A stretch of 64,000 nt of DNA from Candidatus Kaistia colombiensis (lineage in GTDB: Bacteria > Pseudomonadota > Alphaproteobacteria > Rhizobiales > Kaistiaceae), in NCBI GenBank assembly GCA_029203105.1, contig CP119318.1, positions 3,672,501 through 3,736,500 of the forward strand, read 5' to 3'. Shown in pieces: positions 9,561 to 17,160 of this stretch. Position numbers and translations under genes: made by a program. The notes below the pieces were generated by a model. It saw only the letters and a program-made list of their open reading frames with translations. It did no database searches and had not been told where the DNA came from. Every line of letters starts with the position of its first letter. Within the stretch, counting starts at the first letter, position 1.

Positions 9561-10475
9561 CTACTGGGCGAGAAAATCACTGACGAGCTTCACGGTGGCC
9601 GTCGGGTTTTCTTCCATGATCCAGTGTCCCGAGTCCGGAACGATGGCCGGGGTCACGTTCGAGGCGACAAACCGCAAGACGTCGGCCTGCGTCGAGCCGG
9701 CCGACTTTTCCGCGCCCACGGCGAGCACGGGCATGGTCAGCTTGCCACCTGCGGCGAGAAACGCCTGGTTGTCGATGGCGTCCTGGTCGAACGCCTTGAA
9801 CTGTTCGAAGGCGTCATGCATGGCGTTTGGCTGCGCGTAGAGCTTGGCGTAGTGCTCGCGCGTCGCCTCGTCGATCTTCGTCGGATCGGCCGACAGCTCA
9901 TTGTAGAAACGGTCGAGATAGATGCGTTCGCGGCCGGCGACCAGTCGCTCCATGTCGGGGCCACGGAAATTGAAGTGCCAGAGAAGCGGGCTTTGCTTGA
10001 TCTTCTCCCAATCTCCGATGCCTGGAAGTGGCGCGTCGATAACGACCCATTTCGTGATGCGCTCCGGATATTGCGCGGCGAGCGCATAGCCGACCATGTT
10101 GCCGATGTCGTGGGTCACCAAATCGGCCTTCTCGATCTGCAGCGCGTCCATGACGCCTGCGATGTCGACGGCCTGGTTCTTCTTCGTGTAGCCGGTGTCG
10201 GGATGGGCAGAGAGCCCCATGCCACGCAGATCGGGCACAACGACCGTATGGTTTTTCGCAAGTTCTGCCGCAGCTTGCCCCCACATGTCTCCGGTATCGG
10301 CAAAGCCGTGCAGCATGACAACGGCCGGCCCCGCACCGCCGACGCGAACATAGAGCGTGGTTCCGTTCGTCTCGATCTGCCGAGCCTGAAAGTTCTCTGG
10401 AAACGGAACGACGCTCGCGGCAGCGGGCAAGGAAACCAGCATCGCACTGAATGCAGCCGTAGCTATTTTGTGCAT
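9561..10475 (-). CDS. Secreted alpha/beta hydrolase, Cif-like epoxide hydrolase
   Basis: A 304-residue exported hydrolase with a signal peptide (about residues 1-20). The nucleophile elbow reads VTHDIGNMVGY, so the nucleophile is Asp123 and not serine, as in epoxide hydrolases and dehalogenases. The oxyanion strand is HGFADTGDMW and the catalytic histidine is H284 (DSGHW). The cap region around 165-235 (WHFNF, Y213) matches my memory of the Pseudomonas aeruginosa secreted epoxide hydrolase Cif, including its ring-opening His/Tyr pair. Cif's charge-relay glutamate position reads D147 here (IDAPLPG). The ATG at 10475 has GGAGG 7 bases upstream. It probably opens epoxides in the periplasm or outside the cell; the substrate is unknown. 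Confidence 0.85.
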   Translation of the reverse strand: MHKIATAAFSAMLVSLPAAASVVPFPENFQARQIETNGTTLYVRVGGAGPAVVMLHGFADTGDMWGQAAAELAKNHTVVVPDLRGMGLSAHPDTGYTKKNQAVDIAGVMDALQIEKADLVTHDIGNMVGYALAAQYPERITKWVVIDAPLPGIGDWEKIKQSPLLWHFNFRGPDMERLVAGRERIYLDRFYNELSADPTKIDEATREHYAKLYAQPNAMHDAFEQFKAFDQDAIDNQAFLAAGGKLTMPVLAVGAEKSAGSTQADVLRFVASNVTPAIVPDSGHWIMEENPTATVKLVSDFLAQ

Positions 10476-10735
10476 TTGAACCTCCGGAAGCGTTGTGAAA
10501 GGCGACCGCCTGGGTAGGACAGTTGCATTCATCGGCCGGATCGTTGCCCTCGATCGCTTGTGCGTCTGCGCAACCGTCATCGACGAAATGGCCCCACCCG
10601 GCGCGAAGATCGTCGGTATGGCCAGCATCATCATCCCGGATAATCCAGCACGGCGAACCACAAGATCGTGAGGAGACCGGCCGACGGCAACGCGTATGCA
10701 GTGTTCATTGCCAACGATGGTCAAGGAGATTGGAT

Positions 10736-11116
10736 ATGGGAGAGCGAGAGATTCGAGCGGCCCTGGATCGCCACTGGGCAGCCTCCGATGCCGACGACTT
10801 CGAGGCGGAGCACCAGATCTATCGAGAGGACGCGGTGCTCGAATATCCCCAATCGGGCGAGCGCATCCGTGGGCGGCGGAACATCCAGGCGTCCCGCGCC
10901 GCGCAGCCGAACCGGAAACGCTTCACAGTGCGGCGAATAATCGGCGCAGGCGACCTCTGGGTCACCGAATATGTCCTGACCTATGACGGGCGGCCGTCCT
11001 ACACCGTGAGCATCATGGAGTTTCGCGACGGAAAGGTGGCCCGCGAGACCCAGTATTTCGGCAATCCGTTCGAGCCGGGGCCTTCGCGCGCACAATGGGT
11101 CGAGCCGACGCGCTGA
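10736..11116 (+). CDS. NTF2-like (SnoaL-type) nuclear transport factor 2 family protein
   Basis: A 126-residue single-domain protein with the cone-like NTF2/SnoaL pattern: an opening helix IRAALDRHWAASDADDFEAE, then IYREDAVLEYPQSGERIRGR, and closing strands SIMEFRDGKVARETQYFGNPFEP. Family members include isomerases and ligand-binding proteins; no function can be assigned. The ATG at 10736 has AAGGAG upstream. It is divergent from the epoxide hydrolase gene, with about 260 bp between them. Confidence 0.85.
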   Translation: MGEREIRAALDRHWAASDADDFEAEHQIYREDAVLEYPQSGERIRGRRNIQASRAAQPNRKRFTVRRIIGAGDLWVTEYVLTYDGRPSYTVSIMEFRDGKVARETQYFGNPFEPGPSRAQWVEPTR

Positions 11117-11361
11117 AATCGGGCGCCGGCACGGAGCGCCATCTGCCGTTCGCTCGTTCGGACCTGACGACGGATACGGTCTCTCTCGCCCCTACGATTT
11201 TATCTTCAGGGTAGTCCGTTGGTCAGCTGCAGGCGCGAAAGGGTCCACCGCATCGCCAAGACCGCAGCGCAGCGCGACCCTTTAGGGCATTCCGCCCCCT
11301 CAGAAAATATCGTCAGGGCCGATGGCCTGACTTTATGCAGCGGACGGATGTGGCTCGGAGA

Positions 11362-12741
11362 TCACTCGACCGCGAAGCCGACTCTATCGGTGACGTCCCC
11401 GCCGGCCTCAAGCAACGCCTCGCCGTCCTTGGCGTGCGCGCGCATGTTGGTCAGCGGCGTTGAGCCCTTGTCGGCGACCAATATGGCGTCGGAGCCTTGT
11501 CCAAGGGCAAGAACCTTGCCCTTGATGTCGACCTCAATCACCTTCCCGCCCTCGACGGCGTAGGTCGTAACTTTGGCGCCGTGGGTGGTCAGGTCGCCAT
11601 GGACGACAAGTTTCTCGACGACACCGCCGGGCTTCACGCTGAACGCCTCCGCCGGAAGCTGCATGTTCACGCCCTTCACCAGCGTATTGCCGATCGAGCC
11701 ATGCGTCGTGACGCCTTCGTCGACCACGATCGTGCCCACGGGCTTGCTCACCTGTATGCCGATAGAGCCATCGCCGAAGGTCTCGATGGATTTGAACCGA
11801 ATATTGCGCACGGTGCCGTCGTACTGGTTGAATCCGCGCGCGCCCAGGCCATGCGTGACGACTTCGGCTTCTGCGACGAAATCGTCCACGGTGCCGAAAT
11901 TGACGAAGCCGATCCCGCTCGGCCCATACGAGACCACCGGCGCGTGCGCGATCCACCGGTCCACGGTGCCCCAGGTGTCCAGCACCATGTCATTGACGCC
12001 ATAGGTGACAATCTCGCCAAAGTGCTCAACACGTTTGGCGTGGACGCCATAAACGATGAAGACGCCGCCGGTGATGATGTCCGCCGTGCCGTAAGGCAGC
12101 ATGCCGGTGGAATAGACCGCGCCGGTCGTGAGTGTTTCGAGTTCTACCGGTCCGGCACTGTCGCCGAAGCCGCTGACGAAGATGCCAGACCCCAATACCG
12201 GAGCATTCTTCGCTCCAACGGTAATGTTGGTCAGGGTCGCTTTCAGCCGGGAGTTCGTATCGCCGCTAAAGTTGTAGACGGTCAATGCCCCCTGGTACAC
12301 GTTGACGCCGTACTTCTGCGGCTGCTCGCTGTAGCGACGGCTATCGCAGGCGGCGATGTGCAGCCCGTCCACCACCAGATGCAGATTGTCCGTTCCCGTG
12401 CGCGTGAGGATCGAGACCTGCCCCGTCACCACGAGGTCGCCGAGCTTGATGGTGCCCATGTCCGATATCCCGGCCTGCGTGTAGATGGCGCGGGCACTGG
12501 GCATGGCGATGATGGTGATGCCGGAGACCTGATTGTTGGCGGTCAGCCCGATACCATCCCCGTTGCTGAAGCTGAGGACACAACGGTCCTTGTCCTTCCC
12601 CGTCAGCGAAAATCCCGGTGGCAGGATGATCGAATAGGGACAGGCCACCGAAGTCTGAAGATCGAGATTGCGGGGCTCCGCTCCAGACAGCGCGGACATA
12701 AGCGTCGCGAGGGATGTGACGGGTGTGCTGGGACTGCTCAC
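11362..12741 (-). CDS. Hypothetical protein with repeated beta-helix-like turns
   Basis: I do not recognise this 459-residue protein. It has no clear signal peptide and no membrane segment. From about residue 90 it consists of short strands and Gly/Asn/Asp turns recurring every 20-25 residues (for example GTIKLGDLVVTGQVSILTRT, then repeated VTHG/TTHG motifs), which suggests a right-handed parallel beta-helix. Such folds occur in adhesins, polysaccharide lyases and phage tail spikes, but I see no catalytic motif. Its base composition is lower in GC than that of neighbouring guaA. It stands alone, with its own 120-bp upstream gap, inside a housekeeping region, so it may be acquired. Confidence 0.72.
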   Translation of the reverse strand: MSSPSTPVTSLATLMSALSGAEPRNLDLQTSVACPYSIILPPGFSLTGKDKDRCVLSFSNGDGIGLTANNQVSGITIIAMPSARAIYTQAGISDMGTIKLGDLVVTGQVSILTRTGTDNLHLVVDGLHIAACDSRRYSEQPQKYGVNVYQGALTVYNFSGDTNSRLKATLTNITVGAKNAPVLGSGIFVSGFGDSAGPVELETLTTGAVYSTGMLPYGTADIITGGVFIVYGVHAKRVEHFGEIVTYGVNDMVLDTWGTVDRWIAHAPVVSYGPSGIGFVNFGTVDDFVAEAEVVTHGLGARGFNQYDGTVRNIRFKSIETFGDGSIGIQVSKPVGTIVVDEGVTTHGSIGNTLVKGVNMQLPAEAFSVKPGGVVEKLVVHGDLTTHGAKVTTYAVEGGKVIEVDIKGKVLALGQGSDAILVADKGSTPLTNMRAHAKDGEALLEAGGDVTDRVGFAVE

Positions 12742-12865
12742 ATGGGCCTCCTTCAGCTGGCTCGAGCATTTGAGCCCCGGGACGAAGCAAGACTATCGAC
12801 CGCTATCGCTGGTACAACATCGCGTCCAACACGTCAGTCTATCCGACTTTATCCCAGAGCCCCCT

Positions 12866-14428
12866 TCACTCCCACTCGATCGTGCCGGGGGGCTTGGACG
12901 TCACGTCGTAGACGACCCGGTTGATGCCCTTGACCTCGTTGATGATGCGGGTCGCGGCGCGGCCGAGGAAGTTCATGTCGTAGGGGAAGAAATCCGCCGT
13001 CATGCCGTCGACCGAGGTCACGGCGCGCAGCGCCAGCACCGAGTCATAGGTGCGGCCGTCGCCCATCACGCCCACGGTCTGCACCGGCAGCAGAACCGCG
13101 AAGGCCTGCCAGATCGTGTCGTAGAGGCCGGCCTTGCGGATCTCGTCGAGATAGATCGCATCGGCCTTGCGCAGGATGTCGAGCTTTTCGCGGGTCACGC
13201 CGCCCGGCAGGCGGATGGCGAGGCCCGGCCCCGGGAACGGGTGGCGGCCGACGAAACTGTCCGGCAGGCCGAGCTCGCGACCGAGTGCGCGAACCTCGTC
13301 CTTGAACAGTTCGCGCAGCGGCTCGACCAGCTTCATGTTCATGCGGGCCGGCAGGCCGCCGACATTGTGGTGCGACTTGATCGTCACCGACGGGCCGCCC
13401 GAGAATGAGACGCTCTCGATCACGTCCGGGTAGAGCGTGCCCTGGGCCAGGAATTCCGGTGCGCCCTTGCCATCGGAAGCGATCTTCTTCGCCTCGGCAT
13501 CGAACACGTCGATGAACAGGCCGCCGATGATCTTGCGCTTGGTCTCGGGATCCGAGACGCCCTCGAGCTTGCCGATGAACAGATCGGAAGCATCGACGCT
13601 GATCAGCGGGATGTTGAAATGCTCGCGGAACAGCGAGACGACCTGGTCGCCCTCATGCTGCCGCATCAGGCCGTGGTCGACGAAAACGCAGGTCAGCTGG
13701 TCGCCGATCGCCTCGTGGATCAGCACGGCCGCGACGGCGGAATCGACGCCGCCGGAAAGCGCGCAGAGCACCCGGCCCTTGCCGACCTGCTTGCGGATCT
13801 TTTCGATCATCTGCTCGCGATAGGCCGACATCGTCCAGTCGGACTTCAGGCCGACGATGTTATGAGCGAAGTTCGAAAGGAGCTTGGCACCGTCGGGCGT
13901 GTGCACGACTTCCGGGTGGAACATCGTCGTGTAGTAGCGACGCTCCTCGTTCACCGCGATGGCGAAGGGCGCGTTCTCGGAGGTGCCGACGACCTTGAAG
14001 CCGGGCGGCAGGCGGGTGACGCGATCGCCATGGCTCATCCAGACCGGATAACGGCTGCCGACTTCCCAAAAACCTTCGAACAGCGGGCTCTCATCGAGGA
14101 TCTCGACTTCGGCGCGACCGAACTCGGCCGCGTGGCCGCCCTCGACGTCGCCGCCCTGCTGCAGGGCCAGCGTCTGCTGGCCGTAGCAGATCGCCAGGAT
14201 AGGCACGCCGGAATCAAACACCGCCTGCGGCGCGCGCGGGCTGTTCTCATCGGTGACGGAGGCGGGACCACCGGAAAAGACGACGCCCTTCGGCTGCATC
14301 TTCTCGAACGCCTGAGCGGCGCTCTGGAACGGATGGATCTCGCAATAGACACCGGCCTCACGCAGGCGGCGCGCGATCAGCTGCGTTACCTGCGATCCAA
14401 AATCGATAATGAGAATGCTGTCGGTCAT
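12866..14428 (-). CDS. guaA: GMP synthase (glutamine-hydrolysing)
   Basis: A 520-residue enzyme converting XMP, glutamine and ATP to GMP. The N-terminal class I amidotransferase domain has the catalytic Cys81 in ILAICYGQQ and the His/Glu pair in MFHPEVVHT. The ATP pyrophosphatase domain begins at about 200, with the P-loop ALSGGVDSAVAA, and the C-terminal dimerisation domain ends in KPPGTIEWE, the universal GuaA tail. The ATG at 14428 gives the family N terminus (DSILIIDFGSQVTQLIARR). The enzyme acts after GuaB, encoded 3 kb upstream on the same strand. Confidence 0.98.
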   Translation of the reverse strand: MTDSILIIDFGSQVTQLIARRLREAGVYCEIHPFQSAAQAFEKMQPKGVVFSGGPASVTDENSPRAPQAVFDSGVPILAICYGQQTLALQQGGDVEGGHAAEFGRAEVEILDESPLFEGFWEVGSRYPVWMSHGDRVTRLPPGFKVVGTSENAPFAIAVNEERRYYTTMFHPEVVHTPDGAKLLSNFAHNIVGLKSDWTMSAYREQMIEKIRKQVGKGRVLCALSGGVDSAVAAVLIHEAIGDQLTCVFVDHGLMRQHEGDQVVSLFREHFNIPLISVDASDLFIGKLEGVSDPETKRKIIGGLFIDVFDAEAKKIASDGKGAPEFLAQGTLYPDVIESVSFSGGPSVTIKSHHNVGGLPARMNMKLVEPLRELFKDEVRALGRELGLPDSFVGRHPFPGPGLAIRLPGGVTREKLDILRKADAIYLDEIRKAGLYDTIWQAFAVLLPVQTVGVMGDGRTYDSVLALRAVTSVDGMTADFFPYDMNFLGRAATRIINEVKGINRVVYDVTSKPPGTIEWE

Positions 14429-14525
14429 GGAGGCGGCCCGGCGTCTGAGGGGAATGGCCCCTCGGTTAAGCGATTGCGCCGCAAACTGCAATCGCGGAGC
14501 TGCCGATCTCCTCATGCATAGGTCA

Positions 14526-14549
14526 GAAAACGGCCCGACCTCGGGTCAG
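14526..14549 (-). terminator. Second of two tandem terminator-like hairpins
   Basis: CCCGA/TCGGG forms a short stem, followed on the minus strand by CCGTTTTCTG. It repeats the AGAAAACGGCCCG context of the stronger hairpin just upstream, as though the terminator region had been duplicated. Confidence 0.5.
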
Positions 14550-14551
14550 GA

Positions 14552-14584
14552 TATAAGAAAACGGCCCGCTCTTTCGAGCGGGCC
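14552..14584 (-). terminator. Rho-independent terminator after the Pro/Ala-rich protein gene
   Basis: GGCCCGCTC (14563-14571) and GAGCGGGCC (14576-14584) form a perfect 9-bp stem with a TTTC loop. On the minus strand the stem is followed by GTTTTCTTAT. It begins 12 bp after the stop codon of the preceding gene and separates it from guaA. Confidence 0.85.
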
Positions 14585-14595
14585 GTGTATCGGGA

Positions 14596-15066
14596 TCAGG
14601 GAGCCGCCGTTGCCGGCGTATCGGACGCCGGAGCGGCCGGAGCCGGCGTCTCGGCGGCCGGGGCCGGCGTTGCAGCCGGTGCGGGCGTCTCGGCAGCCGG
14701 AGCGGCCGGAGCCGGTGTCTCAGCGGTAGGAGCCGGCGTTGCGGCCGGTGCGGGCGTCTCGGCGGCCGGAGCCGGTGCAACCTCGGGAGCTGCCGGAGCA
14801 GGCTCGACAGCCGGAGCAGCCGGAGCCTCGACGACGGGCTCGGGAGCCGGCGCCCAGAAGGCGAACTCGGCGCAGCCTTCCGGCGCCTTGGCGTCGGCGA
14901 AGCGATCCTTCAGCTTCTTGCAGGCGAATTCGCGTGCGGCGGTCGGCATCACCTTGTTGATCTGCACGCCGAACTGGTCGTTCGGGTTCGCAGCCGCGAA
15001 CACGTAATAGGCCCAGTATCCCGCGAGCAGGACAACGATGATGGCGATAAGCCTGAGCAGGCGCAT
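14596..15066 (-). CDS. Membrane-anchored Pro/Ala/Glu-rich repeat protein
   Basis: A 156-residue protein with one N-terminal membrane helix (residues 4-24), a short conserved-looking globular part (25-70, NPNDQFGVQINKVMPTAARE with two cysteines), and a C-terminal half built from repeats of the type AAETPAPAATPAP. The repeat half is probably an extended periplasmic linker, possibly crossing the wall. The function is unknown. It lies between rsmB and guaA and ends in its own terminator, so it is probably a separate unit. Confidence 0.75.
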   Translation of the reverse strand: MRLLRLIAIIVVLLAGYWAYYVFAAANPNDQFGVQINKVMPTAAREFACKKLKDRFADAKAPEGCAEFAFWAPAPEPVVEAPAAPAVEPAPAAPEVAPAPAAETPAPAATPAPTAETPAPAAPAAETPAPAATPAPAAETPAPAAPASDTPATAAP

Positions 15067-15177
15067 AAGTCTACCTCCGTAATCGGGGAAACCCCGGGGC
15101 CGTCCTTCTATCGGCGCAACCGCACCCTGTCGAGACGAACACCGGGGAACACCGGGAGGGCTAACAGATGAATGCGG

Positions 15178-16491
15178 TCAGGAGGCCCGCGTCAGCACGG
15201 AAACGAAGAAACCATCTGTGCCGCTCGTAAGCGGCGTCATCAGAAGACCATTCGAAAGCAGGCGCACGGCCGGCCCGAGAATGTTCATCGATTCCTGCTC
15301 ATAGGCTTCGACGACCGCCTGCGGCGGCACGAACGAGAAGCCGGGATGCGACCCCAGGAAGGCGGCGATCTGGTCGGTGTTCTCTTCTTCCAGCACCGAG
15401 CAGGTGATGTAGGCCAGACGGCCGCCGACCTTGACGTAGCGGCTGGCGGTTTCGAGCACCAGCGCCTGGTCCTTGTTGCGCTCGGCAAGGCTGCCGGGGC
15501 GGATGCGCCACTTGGCGTCGGGATTGCGGCGCCAGGTGCCGGTGCCCGTGCAGGGCGCGTCGACCAGCACGAGATCCATCCGCTTCTCGAGATCGTCGAG
15601 CACGTCGCTGTTCGGGCGCGGCGTGCGGACCTGGACGTTGCGCACGCCCGCCCGCGTCAGCCGGTCATGGATCGGCGCAAGACGGCGGCGGTCGGAATCA
15701 TGGGCGAAGATCTGGCCGTGGTTCTGCATCGCAGCCGCGAGCGCGAGCGTCTTGCCGCCACCGCCGGCGCAGAGATCGAGCACCTGCATGCCGGGGCGCG
15801 CGCCGGCGAATTCGGCCGCGAGCTGGCTACCGAGATCCTGGATCTCGATCTGGCCCTTCAGGAACGGCTCGGTCGAGGCGATGTGCGGCTCGGCCGAACC
15901 CGGCTCCAGCGGCAGGCGCAGGCAGAGCGTCGAGAGGGCCGGACGCTCGGGCGCCCGGCCGATCGCCGCCGTCAGCTCGGAAGCGGCATGGTCGGCCTCG
16001 GCCTTCAGCGTGTTGACGCGCAGGTCGAGCGGCGCCGGGGTCGCCAGCGCCTGCAGCTCGGCCACGACGTTATCGCCGAAGATGCGCGCGAAATTCGGCG
16101 CGATCCATTCGGGATAGTCGCCGCGAACATGGTCCGGCGCGCTTGCGAGCGGATCGGCGGAAAGCACGGCGCGCTCGTCGTCGGTCAGCGGCGCCGGCGC
16201 GAAGCGATCGCCGGAGAACAGCTTTTCGATCGCCGCGATGTCGAGGCCGCGATGCCTGCGGAACAGGCCCAGCATGACGGAGCGGCCGTCATCACCGCCG
16301 CCAACCGCCGCCGACGAGTTGCGGTGCCGGAGCGCGTCGAAGACGAGATCGCCGATGGCGCGGCGGTCCTTCGAGCCCGCGAAACGGTGCGCGAGGCCCC
16401 AATCCTTCAGGGCGTCGGGCGCCGGGCGGCGACGGGTTGCGATATCATCGAGGACTTCGATGGCGGCGGAAATGCGTGCGGCTGGGATCAT
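15178..16491 (-). CDS. RsmB/NOP family class I SAM-dependent RNA methyltransferase
   Basis: A 437-residue protein resembling 16S rRNA m5C methyltransferases. An N-terminal NusB/RNA-binding-like part (1-140) is followed by the catalytic domain with the SAM site VLDLCAGGGGKTLALAAAM, motif IV DAPCTGTGTWRRNPDAKWR and motif VI ITCSVLEEEN. The two cysteines in motifs IV and VI are those used in catalysis and release in this family. It lies 12 bp downstream of a MAPEG-like gene on the same strand. The family is certain; the precise target cytosine (C967 in RsmB) is not. Confidence 0.92.
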   Translation of the reverse strand: MIPAARISAAIEVLDDIATRRRPAPDALKDWGLAHRFAGSKDRRAIGDLVFDALRHRNSSAAVGGGDDGRSVMLGLFRRHRGLDIAAIEKLFSGDRFAPAPLTDDERAVLSADPLASAPDHVRGDYPEWIAPNFARIFGDNVVAELQALATPAPLDLRVNTLKAEADHAASELTAAIGRAPERPALSTLCLRLPLEPGSAEPHIASTEPFLKGQIEIQDLGSQLAAEFAGARPGMQVLDLCAGGGGKTLALAAAMQNHGQIFAHDSDRRRLAPIHDRLTRAGVRNVQVRTPRPNSDVLDDLEKRMDLVLVDAPCTGTGTWRRNPDAKWRIRPGSLAERNKDQALVLETASRYVKVGGRLAYITCSVLEEENTDQIAAFLGSHPGFSFVPPQAVVEAYEQESMNILGPAVRLLSNGLLMTPLTSGTDGFFVSVLTRAS

Positions 16492-16503
16492 GGTTCCGCG
16501 CTT

Positions 16504-16911
16504 CTAGAGGATACGGACGGCGAGGTCGAGCCAGAGCAGGCAGACCAGCAAGAAACCGAAGAAAAAGCTGACATGCCGGAGCGCCAGCGGACCGCGGAGC
16601 GACGCGACGGTGTGGACGACGCGGCTCGCGACGAACAGCCAGGCAAGGGTGAGTTCGAGGACCGAGACGCCGTCGATGCCGAACAGGAAGCCGAGCACGA
16701 CGAAGAAGAGCAGCGGCAACTCGAACTGATTGGCAAGGTGGCGGCGAGCGGCGGCCGAAGCGGCGGGCTCCGCTACGCCCGGTGGAAAGTCGGTCGACGC
16801 GACCGCGCCGCTGCCGACCGCGTTGCGCCGAGTGATGCCGAGCCAGAGATAGCAGAAGGCGATCAGCGCAAATTGCGCGATGGCCGGCCAAAGGATGACA
16901 GTCTTCAGCAT
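16504..16911 (-). CDS. MAPEG family membrane protein
   Basis: A 135-residue integral membrane protein with four hydrophobic helices and the MAPEG-type motif between helices 1 and 2-3: RRHLANQFELPLLFF, followed by LELTLAWLFVASRVVHTVASL. The eukaryotic relatives handle eicosanoids and glutathione; the bacterial ones are mostly uncharacterised. The ATG at 16911 is the natural start. It is probably co-transcribed with rsmB, 12 bp downstream. Confidence 0.88.
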   Translation of the reverse strand: MLKTVILWPAIAQFALIAFCYLWLGITRRNAVGSGAVASTDFPPGVAEPAASAAARRHLANQFELPLLFFVVLGFLFGIDGVSVLELTLAWLFVASRVVHTVASLRGPLALRHVSFFFGFLLVCLLWLDLAVRIL

Positions 16912-17022
16912 GGAGCCCCCGATCGATGGACGCCGGCGATCACCGGCCGTCAGGCCGCTAACAAGCGGAAGGGGCAGAAGGTTCCCGCCCCTGCCCCTTT
17001 TCTGTTCGCTTCGACGAGAGTT

Positions 17023-17140
17023 TCGTCGCCCCGGCGAAGGCCGGGGCCCATAGACACAGGCAGGGGAAGGAATGGCCAAGGTCAGGCCTTTTGGCCCCGG
17101 CCCGAGTGTCTGGATCCCGGCCTCCGCCGGGATGACGGCG
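17023..17140. repeat. Palindromic intergenic repeat element (REP-like)
   Basis: Two hairpins, CCCCGGC-gaag-GCCGGGG (17029-17046) and ATCCCGGC-ctcc-GCCGGGAT (17114-17133), are separated by about 65 bp that include TAGACACAGG and GAGTGTCTGGATCC. The second hairpin, with the flanking GATGACGG, is shared with the element at 34917-35019. Elements of this form are scattered through intergenic regions of many Rhizobiales. It lies between the MAPEG gene and guaB. Confidence 0.75.
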
Positions 17141-17160
17141 AGCCGGGCGCTTATCGTTGA

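Noticed and set aside
14429..14595. Guanine or other purine riboswitch before guaA or guaB
   Set aside because: I looked for the conserved purine-riboswitch core in both leaders and did not find it; the guaA leader is filled by terminators of the upstream gene.
15172..17160. A very long open frame (over 600 codons) on the plus strand opposite rsmB and the MAPEG gene
   Set aside because: It is antisense to conserved genes; its protein is rich in Arg, Gly and Ala with no motif, an artefact of high GC content.
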